Assembly: GCF_002224485.1 (NCBI RefSeq)
Contig: NZ_CP022463.1
Location: forward strand, 278,376 to 342,375
DNA from: Sinomonas sp. R1AF57
GTDB lineage: Bacteria > Actinomycetota > Actinomycetes > Actinomycetales > Micrococcaceae
Direction: 5' to 3'
Length of the DNA stretch: 64,000 nt
The stretch's first letter is position 1. Every line of letters starts with the position of its first letter. Positions 25,713-34,875 of the stretch are shown here, in pieces. The notes beneath the pieces are model-generated. The model was given only the letters and a program-made list of their open reading frames with translations. It made no database searches and was not told where the DNA came from. Position numbers and translations under genes: made by a program.

Positions 25713-26449
25713 GCCTGGACCTTCCCGGCCGAGACGAACCCGAAGCTCTGCTCGACGGCGTCGAACATGTCTCCCCTGAAGTCGTCGAGCTCGACGACGG
25801 CTGCCTCCAGTGCGGTCGCCGCGCCGATCACCTCGAACACGGGGATGCTGCCCTGGCCGAGCGGGAGCTGGTCCGAGGGCTCACACGTGACGGGGCCGTC
25901 CTTGATGTGGATGAACTTCACGCGGTCGCCGAGCCGGCCCAGCAGCTCCACCGGGTCCTGGCCGCCGACCGCTGCCCAGTAGGTGTCCAGCTCCAGGACG
26001 ACCTCCGGGTCGAGGTGGTCTGCGAGGTGCTCGAGGGGAGTGCGGCCCTCGATCAGGTCCTCGATCTCCCACCAGTGGTTGTGGTAGCCGACGCGGAGGC
26101 CGTACTCCGAGGCCTTCTTCGCAGCCTCGTTGAGCTGCCGCGCGGTCTCCTTGATGCTCTCGAGGTCCTTCCACCGCTCGGCGGGGACATGGGGGTCGAT
26201 CACTGTGCCGATCCCGAGGTCACGGGCGGCGGCGAGGATCTCGTCCTGGTCTTCCTGCAGCAGCGGAGCGTGGCCCGACGGCGCAGTCAGTCCGTTCTCC
26301 GCGAGCGCGGCGCGCAGCTCCGCGGCCTTCGCGACGAAGCGGTAGGGCTCTACCTGCGTGAAGCCGATCTCGGCCAGACGCCTGATGGTGCCGGGAAGAT
26401 CCTCTTCGAGGGATTTCCGCACGGTGTAGAGCTGGATCGAAAGTGACAC
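25709..26449 (-). CDS. sugar phosphate isomerase/epimerase-family protein, first gene of the operon
   Basis: This 246-residue TIM barrel starts at GTG 26447-26449 behind GAGGAG. The metal-site blocks are visible: VEPYRFV, GYHNHWWEIED, LELDTYWAAVGG and FIHIKDG. It resembles inosose dehydratase/IolE-type or 3-keto-sugar-acting members, but the substrate cannot be read from sequence. Translation is coupled to the following dehydrogenase. Confidence 0.87.
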   Translation of the reverse strand: MSLSIQLYTVRKSLEEDLPGTIRRLAEIGFTQVEPYRFVAKAAELRAALAENGLTAPSGHAPLLQEDQDEILAAARDLGIGTVIDPHVPAERWKDLESIKETARQLNEAAKKASEYGLRVGYHNHWWEIEDLIEGRTPLEHLADHLDPEVVLELDTYWAAVGGQDPVELLGRLGDRVKFIHIKDGPVTCEPSDQLPLGQGSIPVFEVIGAATALEAAVVELDDFRGDMFDAVEQSFGFVSAGKVQA

Positions 26450-26540
26450 TGTCTCTCCTCGTGGGTGGGGACGGTGGGCAGTCGTCGCGGTCGGAGGTGC
26501 GCGGCGAGTGAGCTGCCTCACAGCAAACCTAGGAGTGCTT

Positions 26541-26554
26541 TTGACGAACGTCAA
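26541..26554. promoter_or_regulatory. candidate operator in the ROK/sugar operon divergent region
   Basis: TTGACGAACGTCAA is an inverted repeat with outer GCTT/AAGC half-sites. It lies in the 178-bp divergent region between the sugar operon (start 26449) and the ROK repressor (start 26628). Confidence 0.55.
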
Positions 26555-26627
26555 GCAAAAGATCTCGGTTCACCGTCATTCTTCTGAGGTCATAGCGTGC
26601 AGAAGGGGTGCGTGCTATCACTGATGC

Positions 26628-27848
26628 ATGACGTCGCCATCCAACGCCCCCTCCGCGGCCGTCGAGGCCAGCGGCAGCCTCGCGCGTGCCGGCGACCTGT
26701 TCCAGCTCCTGCGGGACGGAAAGCCCTGGACGCGGGCAGAGCTGGCCATGACGACAGGCCTCGCACGGTCCACGGTCGCCGGCAAAGTGGACCTCCTGCT
26801 CACCTCGGGCCTTGTCGTGTCCGTGGGCGAGGCGCTCTCGAGCGGGGGCCGCCCGCCGTCCCGCTTCGCGTTCCACGCCCAGGCGCGCACCGTGCTCGCG
26901 GCCGACGTCGGCGCGAGCCACGTTCGCGTGGCCCTCACCGACCTCAACGGAGAGGTCCTCTCGGAGCGGCGGGCAGAGAAGCCGGTCGCGGAGGGCCCCG
27001 AGGCGGTGCTCGGCTATGTCGTGGAGTCCGGCAAGAAGCTCCTCGCCGAGAGCGGCCGCCCCGAGAGCCGGCTCGCCGGCGTCGGCATCGGCCTCCCCGG
27101 GCCGGTCGAGCACGCCACCGGCAGGCCGGTGAAGCCCCCGATCATGCCCGGCTGGGACGGGTTCGACGTCGTCGGATTCGTCCAGCGCACACTCCCCGTC
27201 CCCGTCCTCGTGGACAACGACGTCAACATCATGGCGCTCGGCGAGCGCGCCGCGTACTGGCCGGACGTCGACGACCTGCTCTTCATCAAGGTGGCCACCG
27301 GCATCGGCTCGGGCATCATCTCCAGCGGCCAGCTCCAGCGCGGTGCGGACGGCACGGCCGGCGACCTCGGGCACGTCCGCGTGGCGCGCGGCTCCGACGT
27401 GGTGTGCCGGTGCGGCAACGTGGGATGCCTCGAGGCCCTCGCGTCCGGCGGCGCCGTCGCCCGTTTCCTCGCAGAGCAGGGCGTCGAGGCCCAGGCGGGC
27501 GCCGACGTCGTCGGCCTCGCCGCGAACGGCAACCTCGCCGCGATCCAGGCCCTGCGGCAGGCGGGGCGGGACATCGGCGAGGTCCTCGCGACGTGCGTGA
27601 ACCTGCTCAACCCCAGCGTGATCGTGCTCGGGGGGTCGATGGCGGCGGCCGGCGACCACATCATGGCGGGCGTGCGGGAGGTCGTCTACCACCGCTCGCC
27701 CCCGCTCGCCACGACGAACCTGCGCATCGTGCTCTCCCGCGCCGGCGAGCGGGCCGCCGTGATGGGCGCGAGCCAGCTCGTCTCCCAGCACGTGCTCTCG
27801 CCCGCAGGCGTGGAGGCTGCCCTGGCCGCGACGGCGAACGCCGGATGA
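26628..27848 (+). CDS. ROK-family transcriptional repressor
   Basis: This 406-residue protein has an N-terminal winged helix (WTRAELAMTTGLARSTVAGKVDLLLTSGLV) and a ROK sugar-kinase-like domain. The domain has the ATP-like LAADVGASH loop, the EXGH-like DLGHVRVA site and the zinc motif CRCGNVGCLE. ROK repressors release DNA on binding a sugar (family knowledge). Being divergent from the importer operon, it is the likely local repressor. Confidence 0.92.
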   Translation: MTSPSNAPSAAVEASGSLARAGDLFQLLRDGKPWTRAELAMTTGLARSTVAGKVDLLLTSGLVVSVGEALSSGGRPPSRFAFHAQARTVLAADVGASHVRVALTDLNGEVLSERRAEKPVAEGPEAVLGYVVESGKKLLAESGRPESRLAGVGIGLPGPVEHATGRPVKPPIMPGWDGFDVVGFVQRTLPVPVLVDNDVNIMALGERAAYWPDVDDLLFIKVATGIGSGIISSGQLQRGADGTAGDLGHVRVARGSDVVCRCGNVGCLEALASGGAVARFLAEQGVEAQAGADVVGLAANGNLAAIQALRQAGRDIGEVLATCVNLLNPSVIVLGGSMAAAGDHIMAGVREVVYHRSPPLATTNLRIVLSRAGERAAVMGASQLVSQHVLSPAGVEAALAATANAG

Positions 27849-28741
27849 CGCCCCGCACCCTGCGGGACGGTCAGCGCTGCGAGGTCTGGACCGCGCCGGC
27901 CGACGGCGGTGAGCCCGAGCTCGCCTTCGTCACGGCGCAGACCCTGTTCGAGGCGCCCAACTGGCTCGCCGACGGGCGCCTCCTGCTCAACGGCGACGGA
28001 CGTCTGTGGTTCCTCGCGCCCGACGGCGGCGGCCCCGAGCCGCTGCCCGCGACCGGCCTGCCGCCGGTCAACAACGACCACGTCCCCGCCCCCGACGGCA
28101 CCGCCGCCTTCTGCTCCGCCGACGACGGCCACATCTACCGCGTCCCGCTCACGGGTGGCGCGGCGGAGCGCGTCACGCACGACGACGGGGCGCGCCACTT
28201 CCTCCACGGGGTCAGCCCGGACGGCGGGCGGCTCGGATACGTCGAGATCCACGACGGCGACGGCCGCCGCCGGGGGCGCCTCGCAGTCCTCGACCTCGCA
28301 GACGGCACGGTGGCCCGCCCCGATGTCGGGGACGGGCACTGCGACGGCCCCGAGTTCACGCCCGACGGGGCATGGATCCTCCTCAACACCGAGTCGTTCG
28401 GCGGGGGCGCAGGCCATGCCCAGCTCGCACGCGTCCCCGCTCACGGGCACGGCTCCCTCGAGCGGCTCCACGAGAGCGGCCGCGTGGACTGGTTCCCGCA
28501 CATCTCGCCGGACGGGAGGCACGGAGCCTACGTGAGCTTCCCGTCCGGCACCCTCGGCCACCCCGCCGACGTCCCGGTGCACGTGGTCCTCGTCGACTCT
28601 TCCGACTGGGCTGCCGAACGTCGCCGGATCGAGGTGTTCGGCGGGCAGGGGACCATGAACGTCAACAGCTGGGCACCGGACAGCAGCCGGTTCGCGTACG
28701 TCGGCTACCCGATCGGGGACGGGCTCCGATCCGGCGCGTGA
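27845..28741 (+). CDS. TolB-like beta-propeller protein
   Basis: This 298-residue protein overlaps the ROK gene by 4 bp (ATGA) and is translationally coupled to it. Repeated blades carry WLADGRLLLNGDGRLWFLAPDG, SPDGGRLGYVEI, TPDGAWILLNTES and SPDGRHGAYVSFPSG, the WD40-like/PD40 pattern. No signal peptide is present, so it is cytoplasmic. Related proteins sit in sugar-catabolic clusters and some are lyases, but no catalytic residues can be assigned here. Confidence 0.75.
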   Translation: MTPRTLRDGQRCEVWTAPADGGEPELAFVTAQTLFEAPNWLADGRLLLNGDGRLWFLAPDGGGPEPLPATGLPPVNNDHVPAPDGTAAFCSADDGHIYRVPLTGGAAERVTHDDGARHFLHGVSPDGGRLGYVEIHDGDGRRRGRLAVLDLADGTVARPDVGDGHCDGPEFTPDGAWILLNTESFGGGAGHAQLARVPAHGHGSLERLHESGRVDWFPHISPDGRHGAYVSFPSGTLGHPADVPVHVVLVDSSDWAAERRRIEVFGGQGTMNVNSWAPDSSRFAYVGYPIGDGLRSGA

Positions 28742-28805
28742 GGCACCTCCCACAGGGTATACAGCCCTCACCGAGACAGTGAGGCTATCTTCACGAGGAG
28801 GACTC

Positions 28806-29897
28806 ATGCGCGCGCTGCAGGAATATGCCGGCCTGCTCAAGGAAAGCGGACCGTGGTGCACCATCCACGCGAACGTCAGCACGGGGACGGTCGACACGCT
28901 CGAGGCCACGGACGTGCTGGGCGAGAACATCGGCCGGATGCTCGCCGCCGCCGGAGCGGACAAGAGCTGCCGGACCGCGGCCGAGAGGCTCGACTGGGCC
29001 GCCAAGGGCCTTCCCGCCCCGATCTCCAGGTTCGTGCTCATCCGCGGCGGCGAGGTGGTGGTCAACGAGGTCCTGCCGGGTGCTCCGAGCACTCCGCTGG
29101 TTGACGTGGGGCCGATCCCGAACCTCGTCCCGCTCGCCGAGCACCGGGGCACCGACCTGGTCTACCTCGAGGTCGAGGCCGAGCGGGCCGACGCCGAGAT
29201 CCGGCGGCACCGGGCGTCCGCGCGGTCCCCGCTCGCCGAGCAGGAGGTCCATGGGGACACCGAGAACCTCAAGAAGGTGCCCTCCGGCGGCTGGTCCCAG
29301 GGCCGCTACCAGCGGCGCACCGAAGAGGTCTGGCGCAGGAACGGCGCCGAGGTCGCAGCGGAGGTGGACCGGCTCGTCGAGGCCGGGGGCGTCGACCTCG
29401 TCATCCTGTCCGGCGACGAGCGCGCCCTCGAGAAGATCCGCGAGTCGCTCGGCGAGCGCGCAGCGAAGCTCGTCCGGGTCGTGCCCATGAACTCCGCCGC
29501 CCCCGGTGCCGACCGTGAACGCTACGAGGAGCAGGTCGGCGCCATCGTGGACGAGGTCGCCGCGACCCGGCAGGCCCGGCTCCTCGATCGGATGGCCGAG
29601 GGCCGAGGGGCGCTCGCGGCCCACGGCTGGGGCGCGGTGATCCACGCGCTGCAGGGCGCTCGGGTCGACACGCTGCTCCTCGCCCCGAGTGCCGTCGTCC
29701 AGCGGCGCGTCCTCGCCCTCGACGACGCGCCCTGGGTGGCGTCCACAGAAGCCGAGGCCGTCGGTGCGGGCGTGCTCGGCCACGCGGATCCCTCGGCGAC
29801 GCTCCTGCGCGCGGCCGTGCTCACCGACGCGGACACGGTGCTGGTCCCCTCGGACGTGCTCGACGGCGGCGAGGCCGCCTCGCTGCTTCGCTGGTAG
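28806..29897 (+). CDS. Rv2629-family eRF1-like (baeRF2) protein
   Basis: This 363-residue protein starts at ATG 28806, after GAGGAGGACTC. It reads as a bacterial eRF1/Vms1-related protein of the Rv2629 type: LVYLEVEAERADAEI, then GGWSQGRYQRRTEEVWRRNGAEVAAEVDRLV, VILSGDERALEKI, and VHTLLL-like VDTLLLAPS at the end. Members are described as ribosome-associated hibernation or peptidyl-tRNA-acting factors (from memory). No GGQ motif is present. It is a single-gene unit. Confidence 0.8.
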   Translation: MRALQEYAGLLKESGPWCTIHANVSTGTVDTLEATDVLGENIGRMLAAAGADKSCRTAAERLDWAAKGLPAPISRFVLIRGGEVVVNEVLPGAPSTPLVDVGPIPNLVPLAEHRGTDLVYLEVEAERADAEIRRHRASARSPLAEQEVHGDTENLKKVPSGGWSQGRYQRRTEEVWRRNGAEVAAEVDRLVEAGGVDLVILSGDERALEKIRESLGERAAKLVRVVPMNSAAPGADRERYEEQVGAIVDEVAATRQARLLDRMAEGRGALAAHGWGAVIHALQGARVDTLLLAPSAVVQRRVLALDDAPWVASTEAEAVGAGVLGHADPSATLLRAAVLTDADTVLVPSDVLDGGEAASLLRW

Positions 29898-29940
29898 GAG
29901 GGCATCCCGGGGACGCCGGCCCCTGCGGGCGGTCCCGCTG

Positions 29941-30582
29941 TCAGTCGGAGGCGCGACGGGCCGTGAGGACGGTGTCGGTCAGCACGGCCGTCTGTCCCTC
30001 TGGCCCAGTCGCCGTGCGGCCCTCGGTCTCGCGCGTCTCCACCGTCCACTCGTGCGGACGCAGCCCGAGCGCGGCGGCGAGCTCGTCCGCCGAGGGCAGC
30101 GGCGCCTCGCCGTCGTGCGCGTGCTGGGACCACGGCGGGAAGGCCGTGTGGCCGACCACGAGCAGCATCCCGCCCGGCGCGACCGCACGGGAGGCCGCGA
30201 GCAGGATGTGCTCGCGCGGCAGCTCGACGGGCGAGTGCAGGAAGGCCGCGGTGACCAGGGTGTAGTCGCCCACGGGCTCCCACGTCGCGAGGTCGTGGCG
30301 CTCCCAGGTGATGCGGTCGGAGACGCCGGCGTCGAGGGCGTGCTTGGCGGCCCGGCCGAGCGCGACCGAGGAGACGTCGACCGCGGTCACCACCCACCCG
30401 CGCTCGGCCAGCCAGATCGCGTCGGCGCCTTCGCCGCAGCCCAGGTCCAGCGCCCGCCCGGGCGCGAGCATCCCGGCTTCCCGCACCAGCGCGGCGTTCG
30501 GCTTCCCGCTCCACACGGCGTCGCGCTCGCGGTAGAACCCGTCCCAGAATTCGCCCGTCGTGGGCTTCGGCTCGTTCGTCAT
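29941..30582 (-). CDS. class I SAM-dependent methyltransferase
   Basis: The 213-residue protein has motif I ALDLGCGEGADAIWLA, the acidic motif II VTAVDVSS and post-motif TLVTAAFLHSP. The fold resembles the thiopurine/TehB-like group. The N-terminus (FWDGFYRERDAVWSGKPN) fits that group. A copy of GCCGTCGTGC (30109-30118) lies in the coding region and encodes part of a His-Asp-Gly linker. The substrate is unknown. Confidence 0.87.
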   Translation of the reverse strand: MTNEPKPTTGEFWDGFYRERDAVWSGKPNAALVREAGMLAPGRALDLGCGEGADAIWLAERGWVVTAVDVSSVALGRAAKHALDAGVSDRITWERHDLATWEPVGDYTLVTAAFLHSPVELPREHILLAASRAVAPGGMLLVVGHTAFPPWSQHAHDGEAPLPSADELAAALGLRPHEWTVETRETEGRTATGPEGQTAVLTDTVLTARRASD

Positions 30583-30700
30583 GAACCACTCCTATCGGGA
30601 GCCCGCGCGTGGCACAAGGGGCGTGCGCCCCGGCGGCCGTCGCGAGGCCTTCCCGCTGCCGGTGGCACTACGTACCCTCGGGGGCAAGGAGGTGTGAAGC

Positions 30701-30889
30701 ATGAACGCAGTGCAGGGCGACCGCATCGTCATCCGGGGCCGCACGGTGGACTCCGCAGACCGCCACGGGGAGATCCTCGAGGTCCGTGGAGCGAACGGGG
30801 AGCCGCCGTACCTTGTGAAGTTCGACGACGGCCACGAATCCGTCGTCTTCCCCGGCGGGGACTTCTCGGTCGAGAAGGCGGCGAGCTGA
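30701..30889 (+). CDS. DUF1918 protein
   Basis: A 62-residue small beta-barrel protein: VQGDRIVIRGRTVDSADRHGEILEVRG followed by PPYLVKFDDGHESVVFPG matches DUF1918, a family common in actinobacteria with no known role. GGAGGTGTGAAGC gives a strong ribosome-binding site. Confidence 0.85.
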   Translation: MNAVQGDRIVIRGRTVDSADRHGEILEVRGANGEPPYLVKFDDGHESVVFPGGDFSVEKAAS

Positions 30890-30918
30890 CGGCCACAGAC
30901 GACAAACTTTTGGCACGT

Positions 30919-30938
30919 TGTGGCAAGCGATTGCCACA
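30919..30938 (+). promoter_or_regulatory. LacI-type operator before a Gfo/Idh/MocA gene
   Basis: TGTGGCAAGCGATTGCCACA has perfect 8-bp arms around a GCGA centre, the AAnCGnTT-type core used by LacI-family repressors. It sits 20 bp upstream of the gene at 30959. No LacI gene is visible in the window. Confidence 0.7.
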
Positions 30939-30958
30939 GCGGCCCCGTCCACCGGACA

Positions 30959-32071
30959 ATGGAAGGCGTGTCCGCTGATCCTGCCCCGGTCCGCGCCGTC
31001 CTCGTCGGCGCAGGAGCCATCGCCCGCTCCCACGCGAAGGCCATCGCGGCCACCCCAGGCGTGGAGCTGGCCGCGATCGTGAGCCGCGGGGCGTCGAGCG
31101 CACGCGTCTTGGCCGAGGAGGTCGCGGCGTCCGGTTCCCGCCGACCGCAGGCTGTGGGGAGCCTGGGTGAGGCGCTCGGCCGGGGCCGCGCCGCCGGGTC
31201 GTCGGACGGCGCGGCGCCGCTCGTCGTCGTCGCGACCCCGACCTCGTCCCACCTCGCCGTCGCCGCCGAGGCGTTGGATGCAGGTGCCCACGCGTTCATC
31301 GAGAAGCCGCTCGACGTCGATCTGGACGCGGCGCGGGCTTTCGCCCGCGATGCGCGTGAGGCGGGGGAGGGCCGCGTGGTCTCCGTCGTGAGCCAGCACC
31401 GCTTCGACGCCGCCAGCCTTTCCGTGCGCGACGCTGTCCGCGCGGGCCGGCTCGGAACCGTGGCCTCCGCGGTCGCGACCGTCCCGTGGTGGCGCAGCGC
31501 GGCGTACTTCCAGGCCTCCCCGTGGCGCGGCACCTTCGCCGGCGACGGCGGCGGCGCACTCATGAACCAGGGCATCCACACGCTCGACCTCGTCGTGGCC
31601 CTCCTCGGCCGCCCGGTGGAGGTCATGGCGATGACGGCGCGAACGGTGCACGCCATCGAGGCCGAGGACACGGCTGGAGTGCTGCTCCGCTTCGAGTCGG
31701 GCGCGATCGCGACCGTCCATGCGAGCACGGCGGCCTACCCCGGCCTCTCGTCCCGCCTCCAGGTCTCGGGAAGCCTGGGGTCGGCGGTGATCGAGAACGA
31801 GACCCTCGTCTACCTGCACACCGACTCCGCGCCGAACGCCCCGGACTACGGCCTGTACGGCGCCGGGAACCAGCTCGCCGTGGCGGCCGCGGCCCCACGG
31901 GCAGACCCCACCGAGTCGCCCGCGGGCCTCGCCCGCCAGTACGCGGACGTGGTCGGCGCCATCCGCGCCAAGCGTGCGCCGGCCGTGACGGTCGACGCCG
32001 CGCTGCTCACCCTGGGCGTGGTCGAGGCCGCCTACCGTTCGGCGCGCGAACGCCGGGCCGTCGCGCTGTAG
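30959..32071 (+). CDS. Gfo/Idh/MocA-family dehydrogenase, orphan
   Basis: A 370-residue oxidoreductase with Rossmann motif VRAVLVGAGAIARSHAKAI, catalytic IEKPLDVD and the block GGGALMNQGIHTLDLVVALLG. ATG 30959 is used although no good ribosome-binding site is seen; GTG 30968 is an alternative, and the gene may be leaderless. It is monocistronic and lies behind a LacI-type operator, so it is probably induced by a sugar. Its substrate is unknown. Confidence 0.85.
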   Translation: MEGVSADPAPVRAVLVGAGAIARSHAKAIAATPGVELAAIVSRGASSARVLAEEVAASGSRRPQAVGSLGEALGRGRAAGSSDGAAPLVVVATPTSSHLAVAAEALDAGAHAFIEKPLDVDLDAARAFARDAREAGEGRVVSVVSQHRFDAASLSVRDAVRAGRLGTVASAVATVPWWRSAAYFQASPWRGTFAGDGGGALMNQGIHTLDLVVALLGRPVEVMAMTARTVHAIEAEDTAGVLLRFESGAIATVHASTAAYPGLSSRLQVSGSLGSAVIENETLVYLHTDSAPNAPDYGLYGAGNQLAVAAAAPRADPTESPAGLARQYADVVGAIRAKRAPAVTVDAALLTLGVVEAAYRSARERRAVAL

Positions 32072-32104
32072 AGGCACGCGCCCGCGCGGGAACCGGGCTC
32101 AGCC

Positions 32105-32845
32105 TCAGAGGCAGCCGTCCGGGCCGCACACCTCTCCGCCGAGGGTCTCGGCGTCGTCCCCAGCGCCCGGGCCTGCGGGCTGGCCGACCATCACGAGCGG
32201 GTTGGCCTCGCGCCACGCGGTCTCGAGGGCCTGGGTGAAGAGCTCGGCGGGCTGGGCACCGGAGATTCCGTACTTGCTGTCCAGGACGAAGAAGGGCACG
32301 CCCTGGATGCCCAGCGCCCGGGCCCGGCTGATGTCTGCGCGGACAGCGTCGCGGTACGTGCCGGCGTCGAGCGCCGCGGAGATCTCCGCACTCTCGAGCC
32401 CGGCCTCCGTCCCGACCGCTAGCAGGACCTCGCGGGAGCCGATGTCGAGGCCCTGCTCGAAGTGGGCCGAGAGCAGGGCCTCCTTGACCGAGTCGGCCAT
32501 GGCGTTCCCGCCGCGGGCCTTGGCGAGGTGGATGAGCTCGTGGCCGGAGAACGAGTTGGCAACCACGATCCGGTCGAAGTCGTAGTGGAGGCCCTCCCCG
32601 GAGGCGACCTCGGCAACGTGGTCGAACATCTGCTGCACGCGCTCGGCCGGCATGCCCTTGCGGGTGCTCAGGTAGTCGAGCTCAGTGCCGTCGTAGTGCT
32701 CGGGCAGCGTGGGGTCGAGCTGGTAGCTGTGCCAGGTGACCGTGATCTGGTCCTTGTGGGGGAAGGCGGCCAGGGCCCTCTCGAAGCGGCGCTTGCCGAT
32801 GAAGCACCAGGGGCAGGCAATGTCGGACCAGATGTCAATGTTCAT
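32105..32845 (-). CDS. DsbA-family (FrnE-like) oxidoreductase
   Basis: A 246-residue cytoplasmic thioredoxin-fold protein. The active-site motif CPWC lies at residues 11-14 (SDIACPWCFIGKRRFE), with the cis-Pro in GVPFFVLDSKYGISGAQP. The helical insertion and the C-terminal CGPDGC pair match FrnE-like members of the DsbA group. No signal peptide is present. It is likely a dithiol-disulfide isomerase-type enzyme or polyketide-type oxidoreductase homologue; the exact role is unknown. Confidence 0.9.
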   Translation of the reverse strand: MNIDIWSDIACPWCFIGKRRFERALAAFPHKDQITVTWHSYQLDPTLPEHYDGTELDYLSTRKGMPAERVQQMFDHVAEVASGEGLHYDFDRIVVANSFSGHELIHLAKARGGNAMADSVKEALLSAHFEQGLDIGSREVLLAVGTEAGLESAEISAALDAGTYRDAVRADISRARALGIQGVPFFVLDSKYGISGAQPAELFTQALETAWREANPLVMVGQPAGPGAGDDAETLGGEVCGPDGCL

Positions 32846-32942
32846 GAAACCTTCAAGTTATCCTCTGCCCAGAGTATTCCAACTCTTCTACGTCTTGTAG
32901 AGAAGTAGGAGTCGGCGAGTTCGTCTTCCCGCACCAGCACCA

Positions 32943-32989
32943 CGCACGACGGCGCCGCCCGCCTCTCGGGGGGTCGGCGCCGTCGTTCG
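32943..32989. terminator. hairpin of GCACGACGGC motifs downstream of aceB
   Basis: The arms CGCACGACGGCGCC (32943-32956) and GGCGCCGTCGTTCG (32976-32989) pair with one mismatch. This is the dispersed GCCGTCGTGC motif again. Confidence 0.6.
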
Positions 32990-33004
32990 CTCCAGGTGGG
33001 ATGA

Positions 33005-33055
33005 GTTGAGGGGCCCCGTGTCCGCGCAGCACCACTACGCGGGAGGCCCCTCAAC
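33005..33055. terminator. nested hairpin with GTTGAGGGGCC arms downstream of aceB
   Basis: An 11-bp outer stem (GTTGAGGGGCC/GGCCCCTCAAC) encloses an inner CCGCG/CGCGG stem. The arms share GTTGAGGGG with the dispersed 21-nt repeat at 494 and 52639. Confidence 0.7.
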
Positions 33056-33179
33056 GGTGACCCCGGATGTCCCGCCCCCGGCCTTCGGGGTGCCTGTTGC
33101 GATGGAAGCGCGCGGGATCCGGGAGATTCATTGGGCCCGGGTTTCGACTTCGCTCAACCAGCGGGCCCAGCGGCCGAGG

Positions 33180-34853
33180 CTAGGCCGCGGCGAACTGCCG
33201 CTCGGGCAGGCCGGCCTCGAACTCGTCCTCCTTGCCCGCGGTCTCGCACAGGAAGCGCGCGTAGGCAGGCATGGTCAGGAAGGTCGGGAACTCGGCGCCG
33301 AGGGCGCACTCCTCGAACAGCTCGCGGGCGTCGCGGAAGCGGTCGCCGTCGAAGCGCTCGAGCTTGGCGAACTCCTCGTCGAGGATCTCCTCGACCCACT
33401 GGCGGGTCACGATCTCACCCTGGTCAGTGATGGCCCGGGAGTAGATCCACTGCCAGATCTGCGAGCGGGAGATCTCCGCGGTCGCGGCGTCCTCCATGAG
33501 GTTGTGGATCGCGACCGCGCCGGAGCCCCGCAGCCACGCCTCGATGTAGCGGATGCCGACCTCGATGTTGTTGCGGATCCCGCCCTCAGTGATGGTGCCC
33601 TGGCACGTGCTCAGGTCGATGAGCGCGCGGTCGTCGGGGGTGACGTCTTCGCGGAGCCGGTCGATCTGGTTCGGCCTGTCGCCCAGCACGGAGTCGAACA
33701 CCTCGCGCGCCACCGGCACCAGGTCCGGGTGCGCGACCCACGAGCCGTCGAAGCCGTCGTCGGCCTCGCGCTGCTTGTCGGCACGGACCTTCTCGAAGGC
33801 GGTCGCGTTGATCTCCGGGTCCTTGCGGTTGGGCACGAAGGCGGCCATGCCGCCGATCGCCATGGCACCGCGGCGGTGGCACGCCCGGACGAGCTGCTCG
33901 GTGTAGGCCCGCATGAACGGCTGCGTCATGGTGACCTGGGAGCGGTCGGGGGTCACGAAGCGCGGTCCGCGGGTGCGGAAGTTCTTGATGATGGAGAAGA
34001 TGTAGTCCCATCGGCCCGCGTTGAGGCCCGCGGCATGGTCGCGCAGCTCGAAGAGGATCTCCTCCATCTCGAAGGCGGCCGTGATCGTCTCGATGAGCAC
34101 CGTGGCGCGGATGGTGCCCTGGGGGATCCCGAGGAGGTCCTGGGCCAGGACGAAGATGTCGTTCCAGAGGCGGGCCTCGAAGCGGTTCTCGATCTTCGGC
34201 AGGTAGAAGTACGGGCCGTGGCCGAGGGAGAGCAGGCGCTTGGCGTTGTGGAAGAAGAACAGGCCGAAGTCCACGATCCCGCCCGCGATCGGCTTGCCGT
34301 CCACGAGCATGTTCTTCTCGGGCAGGTGCCAGCCGCGGGGGCGCACGACAATGGTCGGCCGCTCCTCGAATGGGCGGAGCCGGTACTCCTTGCCCTCAGG
34401 GCTCGTGAAGTCGATGCGGTCCTCGAGCGCGTCGATCAGGTTGATCTGGCCGCGGATCACGTTGCGCCATGACGGCGTCTGGGAGTCCTCCATGTCAGCC
34501 AGCCAGACCTTCGCCCCCGAGTTGAGCGCGTTGATCGTCATCTTCCGGTCCACCGGGCCGGTGATCTCGACGCGGCGGTCGGTCAGGCCGGGCGCCGGCG
34601 GTGCAACGCGCCAGTTCGGGTCGTTGCGGATCTCGGCGGTCTCGGCGGGGAAGCGCGGGTCGACACCCTTCGCGATCTCGGCGCGCCGCGCATGGCGCGC
34701 TTCGAGGAGCTCCTGGCGGCGCTCGGCCGTGGCCCGGTGGAGGCGCGCGACGAACTCGAGGGCGTCCGGGGTGAGGATCTCGTTCTGGCGGGCCATCGGC
34801 TGGGCCGTGAGGGTCACGCCGTTGATCGTGAAGTTGTCGGTGAACGTGTTCAT
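33180..34853 (-). CDS. aceB: malate synthase A
   Basis: Condenses glyoxylate with acetyl-CoA to malate, the second step of the glyoxylate shunt. The 557-residue protein is of the A type. Visible blocks are [19 protein letters not shown] (catalytic region), [29 protein letters not shown] and [24 protein letters not shown] (metal-binding Glu), and the late catalytic Asp in [20 protein letters not shown]. It lies 84 bp downstream of aceA in the same direction, with a hairpin between. Confidence 0.97.
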   Translation of the reverse strand: MNTFTDNFTINGVTLTAQPMARQNEILTPDALEFVARLHRATAERRQELLEARHARRAEIAKGVDPRFPAETAEIRNDPNWRVAPPAPGLTDRRVEITGPVDRKMTINALNSGAKVWLADMEDSQTPSWRNVIRGQINLIDALEDRIDFTSPEGKEYRLRPFEERPTIVVRPRGWHLPEKNMLVDGKPIAGGIVDFGLFFFHNAKRLLSLGHGPYFYLPKIENRFEARLWNDIFVLAQDLLGIPQGTIRATVLIETITAAFEMEEILFELRDHAAGLNAGRWDYIFSIIKNFRTRGPRFVTPDRSQVTMTQPFMRAYTEQLVRACHRRGAMAIGGMAAFVPNRKDPEINATAFEKVRADKQREADDGFDGSWVAHPDLVPVAREVFDSVLGDRPNQIDRLREDVTPDDRALIDLSTCQGTITEGGIRNNIEVGIRYIEAWLRGSGAVAIHNLMEDAATAEISRSQIWQWIYSRAITDQGEIVTRQWVEEILDEEFAKLERFDGDRFRDARELFEECALGAEFPTFLTMPAYARFLCETAGKEDEFEAGLPERQFAAA

Positions 34854-34875
34854 GGGAGGTCTCCTGGGTGATGTA

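Larger units (their letters stand above)
32846..33179. other. gene-free region with two hairpins between dsbA-like and aceB
   Basis: This 334-bp region has no credible gene. It holds the dsbA-like promoter at its left end and two hairpins (32943-32989 and 33005-33055) that follow aceB in the minus direction. A GC-rich stretch at 33056-33179 has no further feature I can name. Confidence 0.7.
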
